From positions 904,671 through 924,670 of the forward strand of contig CAUYUJ010015960.1 of assembly GCA_963575745.1 (NCBI GenBank): a stretch of 20,000 nt of DNA, in the 5' to 3' direction. Source of the DNA: Prorocentrum cordatum (lineage: Eukaryota > Sar > Dinophyceae > Prorocentrales > Prorocentraceae). Positions 15,941 through 20,000 of the stretch are shown here, one piece after another. The notes beneath the pieces were generated by a model that saw only the letters and a program-made list of their open reading frames with translations, was not told the DNA's origin and ran no database searches. The number at the start of each line of letters is the position of its first letter. Position 1 is the first letter of the stretch. Both the position numbers and the translations under genes were made by a program.

Positions 15941-16190
15941 GCATGCGAGCATCGACGAAGCACAGCTGTCGCAGGCCGAGAGGTTGACACCAACACCAAG
16001 ATCGGCGGTGTGCCTCCACCAAGAGAAGACGATCCCGATCTCGGTGATGGTGGTAATATTCTGGCTTCCAAGGTGGCCGAAATATTGCCGACACCACCGA
16101 AATCTAGGATCATCTTCCCCCTGTGGAGGCAGCCCCCTGGGCTGGTGTTGGTGCCAATTTCCAGGCCTCCAAAGCTGCATGCCTGCAGAC
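15941..16190. mobile_element. Long imperfect hairpin (foldback or MITE-like)
   Basis: The arms of about 110-120 bp pair around position 16070. GTTGACACCAACACC (15983) faces GGTGTTGGTGCCAAT (16144). TGCCTCCACC faces GTGGAGGCA. CGGTGATGGTGGTAATATT faces AATATTGCCGACACCACCG. The outer GCATGC (15941) faces GCATGC near 16173. There is no coding evidence; the open frame crossing it is a by-product. Confidence 0.6.
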
Positions 16191-16592
16191 TTTCGAGGAT
16201 CTGCGCTGATCTCTTGCGGAGCTGCCCCCGGACGGCCCCCGGGGCGGCGCCTCCCGGCGCCGCACGGAGCGAGGGCCCAGGCGCCGAGGCAGGAGCTCCG
16301 CGCGGAGCTCCGAAGGGTTCCGATGATCCAGCTTGCTTTTTGTCTGATGTTCTTGGCATCGCTCGGACGTGTGCATTTTTCCTTCCGCGAGGGCCATCCA
16401 AAAGCATCCTTGATCGCTTGGCGAAAAGGCCACGCACGAAACCGACAAAAACTCAGGGAATGGACGTCCGAGCGATGGCCAGCTGATGTTGCAGGCCGTC
16501 TTGGGCGTTCTCTGGCGCCGTTTTCGAGCCGCCCGTGGGAATCGTGGGCGCGCCAACCCTCCTGCGACCGTCTCGGTCCAGGCCCCTGGGAT
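16191..16592. other. Stretch with no gene recognised
   Basis: GC-rich then mixed sequence. Open frames on both strands have no recognisable motif. Confidence 0.4.
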
Positions 16593-16753
16593 GAAGTCGG
16601 GCACGTCCCCTTGCAGGGGGAATGCTCAGAAGTAGTCAAGAAATAGTCAGGGAACGATTTTTTGATTATTTTTGACTATTTTAGGGTGTTCTTTGTGAGT
16701 GTTTTTAATTGTTCGTCACAAGTCGGCCTGTAGGGGGACAGGCCCGGCTTAAT
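16593..16753 (+). mobile_element. TIR element, family A, copy 3
   Basis: Left end TGAAGTCGGGCACGTCCCCT and right end GGGGGACAGGCCCGGCTTAA are inverted repeats. CCTGGGA flanks both sides (16586-16592 and 16754-16760), a 7-bp target duplication. The interior TAGTCAGGGAACGATTTTTTG matches copy 1. At about 160 bp it is the shortest copy. The duplicated CCTGGGA lacks an AG, so this copy could not be spliced out by the rule used in PKG. Confidence 0.85.
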
Positions 16754-16846
16754 CCTGGGAGCGGATTCCCCATTCTGCTGCGGGCTTGCCCCTTCCAGCA
16801 GCGCCTGAAGTCGCGGAGTCGGTGGCCAAGGGTCGCGCCTTCGACT

Positions 16847-17526
16847 GGGCAAGGCCAGACAAGTGTGGGCAGCGCTTCTGCCCATATTCACTGCTGCTTG
16901 GAGTTTCGGGCTGCCTTCCCCAGAAACCCGAGGCGCACTGGAGCTGGATAGAACTTTGGCCCCTAGAGGACCGATGTTGATCCGCATCTGGTGCGCCTCG
17001 GCCTTGCGGCACCCCCATCCCAGAAAGTCCAAGACGCACCGGATAGGGATGTAAATCTTGCCCGCATTTGGGCCTCTCGGGGCTACCTCTGGGAGTACGT
17101 CTGGGCCACTTCAGAGCCATCCGGAGCAGTCTGGGTACCGTCCAGGACTCCATGTCCATATCCAGTGCATCTTGGACTATCTTGGAAGGGGCGCTGCAAT
17201 GCCGAGGCGCGCTGGATGGGGATAAACATTTGGCCTCTTTGGGTACATTTTTTTCAGGAGGGGAAAAACACGCACAGACACAATTAATCGTCGACTCCCA
17301 GGAAAATATAGGAAAATATGGCAAGTGGGGGGAAGACACAAACCCAGAAAATATGCGAACATATGGGGGATCTTTTTATTAGTGAGTATTTTTTTGTGTG
17401 TCCCAGGTCCCCTTCAATTTGGCCTCTATGGGTACACTTTTTATCCAGATGCAGTGCGCCTCGGGTTTCTGTGGAAGGAAGCCCAGAACTGCAAGCTGCA
17501 GTGGATATGGACACAAGTCTTGCCCG
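16847..17526. mobile_element. Element with ~110-bp imperfect inverted ends
   Basis: The left arm 16847-16969 (CCCATATTCACTGCTGCTTG ... CAGAAACCCGAGGCGCACTG ... CCTAGAGG) is the inverted counterpart of the right arm 17421-17526 (GGCCTCTATGG ... CAGTGCGCCTCGGGTTTCTG ... CAGTGGATATGG). Two further partial copies lie inside (near 16985 and 17195) in alternating orientation. It also contains family E copy 2. No coding frame was recognised. Confidence 0.6.
17255..17415 (+). repeat. Dispersed repeat, family E, copy 2
   Basis: Matches 15500-15655 from CAGGAGGGGAAAAACAC through CCCAGGAAAATATAGG and AAGTGGGGGGAAGACACA to TTTTTGTGTGTCCCAGG. Confidence 0.8.
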
Positions 17527-18255
17527 CACCAGATTTCGAAATTCCGTATGGGTTATGATGCGTGTTTTCATCTCGCCTTTTGTGGTGTCGATTGGATTTC
17601 GCAGGACACAGGATGGCAGCAAGCGGTTTGAGGCCCCAAGAGGGGCCCAGAAGGGTCCCCAGAGCTGCGAGGGATCCAATCGCCCTTCCCAACTCTCACA
17701 TCTAAGACGCATCGCCAATCCCTCAAATCCAAGGTCTGGCCCGAAATAACATTACGCATATGCTTAAATCAGACCCAGGAGAGTCCCAGCGGCTGCAGGC
17801 GGCGCCGAGAGGACACCAACAGGCCTCAAAGCCACCACAGAAGAGCTTCGAGAGGGCCCCAAGAGACCCCACTCGTGCACCCTCAAACACGAGGCTCCAC
17901 CTCATGTAAGGATTCTCCTCAGAGATGTGTCCTTCTCTCCGTGGTTCGCCAGGGGCGGCCACAACGCCAGATTGCCCGCCACCTCCAGTCTACAGGCGAG
18001 GGTGAAGTGTTGAGGCCTCGTGGCACTCCTCTTCCCACTCGCATGGTGACGGGCGACGATCGACGACGACGACCTGCCCCTTCAGGGAGAGGACGACATG
18101 CAGCCCACGAAGCCGCCCGCGGAGACCGCTGGAGATCCCAAGGTCGGGGGGATGCCGGCGCACGCGGCAGCCCATTCCCCCCTAGAAGAAGAACGAATTG
18201 CGTCGATATGAGACGTTCGGGGGCCCGCGCGAATGTCTTGGCCTGGCGCCGTGCC
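17527..18255. other. Stretch with no gene recognised; possible short exon
   Basis: No known domain. The + strand frame at about 18065-18190 gives an acidic, natural-looking peptide (DDDDLPLQGEDDMQPTKPP then AETAGDPKVGG), closed by TGA. It is too short and motif-free to call a gene. Confidence 0.3.
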
Positions 18256-18390
18256 CTCCTCCTCCTCCTCCTCCTCCTCCTCCTCCTCCTCCGTCCTCCT
18301 CCTCCTCCTCCTCCGTCCTCCTCCTCCTCCCCCTCATCCCCCTCCTCCTCCTCCTCCTCCTCCTCCTCCTCCTCCTCCTCCTCCTCCCTC
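18256..18390. repeat. CTC microsatellite
   Basis: Nearly pure CTC triplets interrupted by CCGTC and CCCCTCATC. Open frames are poly-Leu/Ser/Pro only. Confidence 0.95.
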
Positions 18391-18589
18391 GTCCCCTGCC
18401 CAGCGCGCGGAGCGCGCAAATGGGCGGTGCTGGAGGCGTCGCCAGGGCGGGGGTCCTGCGCCGATGGCAAGAGGTCCGCGCGGTGCGCCGAAGGTTTCTC
18501 GTGACGCAGGGCGTTCTCCTTCCTCCTTGCTCGGGGGACCCCATCCCGCTCCCTCCTCCCCATCCTCATCTCTTCTTGTGCATCCTCAT

Positions 18590-19018
18590 CTTCTTCTTCC
18601 TTTTCAGCTTCTTCTTATTCCTCTTCTTATTACTCTTATTATTGTTCTTCTTCTTCTTCTTAATATTCGTATTATTATTCTTATCCATATTATTATTCCG
18701 AATATTGTTATGATTATTATTCGTATTCTTCTTATCTTATTATTAATATTGTTATTATTATGATTATTATTATGGTGATGATTAGTTATTATTATTATTA
18801 TCATTATTGTTATTAATATTATTATTCATATTATTATTATGATTCTTGGTATGATTATTATTACTATTATTATTACTAATATTATTGTTATTGTTATTAT
18901 TATTATTATTATTCTGATTATTCTTCTTATTATTTTTATTATTATTAGTATTATTATTATTATGATTCATCTTCTTCATCTTCTTCATCTTCTTCGTCTT
19001 CTTCTTCTTCTTCATCCT
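18590..19018. repeat. AT-rich TTA/ATT/TTC triplet tract
   Basis: About 430 bases of ATT/TTA triplets, edged on both sides by TTC/CTT triplets. It resembles the shorter tract at 5455-5612. Ile- or Asn-rich open frames are products of the repeat. Confidence 0.9.
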
Positions 19019-19169
19019 CACCCCGCTCCCGGGAACCCCCCCAGGGGGCGGGGAGCAGCGGGCCACCGCCGCCTCGCGGTCCGCCCGTCCGTGGCCTGCC
19101 CCCCGCCCCCCCCCGCGCGGGCCGGGCCCGGCAGGGCCTGGGCCGCTTTGCCGCCGTCGCTTCTCCGTC

Positions 19170-19700
19170 CACTCCTCCTCCGCCCGCCGCCCTTCGCCCC
19201 TCCGCCTCCTCCTCGTCCTCCTCCGCCGCCTCCTCCTCGTGTTCCTCCTCCTCCTCCTCCTCCTCCTCCTCCTCCTCAGATGGCAAGGTTACCTTCTTCG
19301 CCGCCGCCCTCCGCCGCCCCCTCAGATGGCAAGGTCCCCTCCTCCTCCGCCCGCCGCCCTTCGCCCCTCCGCCTCCTCCTCGTCCTCCTCCGCCGCCTCC
19401 TCATCGTGTTCCTCCTCCTCCTCCTCCTCCTCCTCCTCCTCCTCCTCCTCAGATGGCAAGGTTACCTTCTTCGCCGCCGCCCTCCGCCGCCCCCTCAGAT
19501 GGCAAGGTCCCCTCCTCCTCCGCCCGCCGCCCTTCGCCCCTCCGCCTCCTCCTCGTCCTCCTCCTCCGCCTCCTCCTCCTCCTCCTCCTCCTCCTCCTCG
19601 TGTTCCTCCTCATGCTCCTCCTCCTCCTGTTTCTCCTCTCCTCCCCTTCCTCCTCCTCCTCCTCCTCCTCCTCCTCCTCCTCCTCCTCAGATGGCAAGGT
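19170..19700. repeat. ~170-bp tandem repeat with CTC tracts, about three units
   Basis: CCGCCCGCCGCCCTTCGCCC starts at 19180, 19347 and 19520 (spacings 167 and 173 bp). Each unit has CTCCGCCTCCTCCTCGTCCT, a CTC run of different length, then CAGATGGCAAGGTTACCTTC. The first two continue into a second CTCAGATGGCAAGGTCCCC. ATGGCAAG occurs five times (19280, 19326, 19453, 19499 and 19691). Confidence 0.9.
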
Positions 19701-20000
19701 TACCTTCTTCGGGCGGGAGGGCCATGCAGCAGCCTGGCAGGAATGGCCAAGCAAGGAGCCGCTCTGAGCAGGCGGAGCTCAGCGGTTGTCCTGCTGGCTC
19801 GAGGAGTGCCTCTCCTGGCCAGGTGCGTGCTCAGGTACGTAGGCAGAGCGGAGGTACGCGGCTTTGTGGCAATTTTGACAGCGTGGGCGCCTGGTGATGA
19901 GGAGGGAGGGTGGTGGTCCGTGGTGTTCCGCTCCTTCTGCCCTCGTCGGGCCTCCTCGGCCCTCGCTTTTGGCTTTGGCCTCTGGAGGCCCTCCTTGGGT
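19701..20000. other. Unique sequence, nothing recognised
   Basis: A mixed-composition segment after the tandem repeat. The open frame continuing into it from the repeat has no recognisable features. Confidence 0.4.

Noticed and set aside
15674-16486. 270-residue + strand frame
   Set aside because: It crosses the 15941-16190 hairpin, has strong competing frames on the minus strand and shows no domain.

Overview
The window looks like dinoflagellate nuclear DNA. Four things support this. First, a relict spliced-leader-like sequence lies upstream of the one clear gene. Second, every intron that can be resolved in that gene starts with GC or GA, ends with AG and is followed by G, the AG|G habit known from dinoflagellates. 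Third, there is a pentatricopeptide-like gene of the 'PNVISYN...ACEK' type common in that group. Fourth, the DNA is very GC-rich and packed with microsatellites and short inverted-repeat elements. The repeat density suggests a large free-living genome (Prorocentrum- or Polarella-like), but that is inference. Both recognisable genes are on the + strand.

Layout. 1-4100: no recognisable gene; degenerate roughly 10-bp GC-rich repeats, TA/GTAT/TG microsatellites and a compound satellite with CTC tracts. 4100-9500: mostly non-coding; a perfect hairpin, a 32-bp tandem repeat, an unassigned open frame (4534-5244), an AT-rich TTA/TTC tract, a terminal-inverted-repeat (TIR) element (5725-6235) with a 182-bp TA-flanked MITE nested in it, long CTC tracts, and a hairpin element with a CTC core (9010-9199). 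9514-11226: a PPR-derived repeat gene whose repeats have been shortened. 11394-11612: a TIR element of the same family as PKG intron 1. 12332-15205: the 5' half of a cGMP-dependent protein kinase (PKG)-like gene. 15206-20000: inverted-repeat elements, dispersed repeats, CTC and ATT tracts and a roughly 170-bp tandem repeat; no further exon was recognised.

The most interesting system is the PKG-like gene. Six exons rebuild an uninterrupted 255-residue N-terminal part: an MGGC acylation motif, a complete cyclic-nucleotide-binding domain and the start of a second. Each of the five introns sits between short direct repeats that contain AG|G, so splicing can remove one repeat copy plus everything between. 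Introns 1 and 3 are almost entirely filled by TIR elements from two different families, both with further copies elsewhere in the window. Intron 5 has subterminal inverted repeats, and intron 4 carries a second, nested 28-bp exon duplication. This is what intron-making transposons (introners) should leave behind. The relict spliced leader upstream suggests the gene was once retroposed as an intronless mRNA and gained its introns later.

A separate TA-flanked MITE is present twice in opposite orientations. One copy lies in a tandem duplication whose other unit preserves the empty site, so the exact insertion and its TA duplication can be read inside this window.
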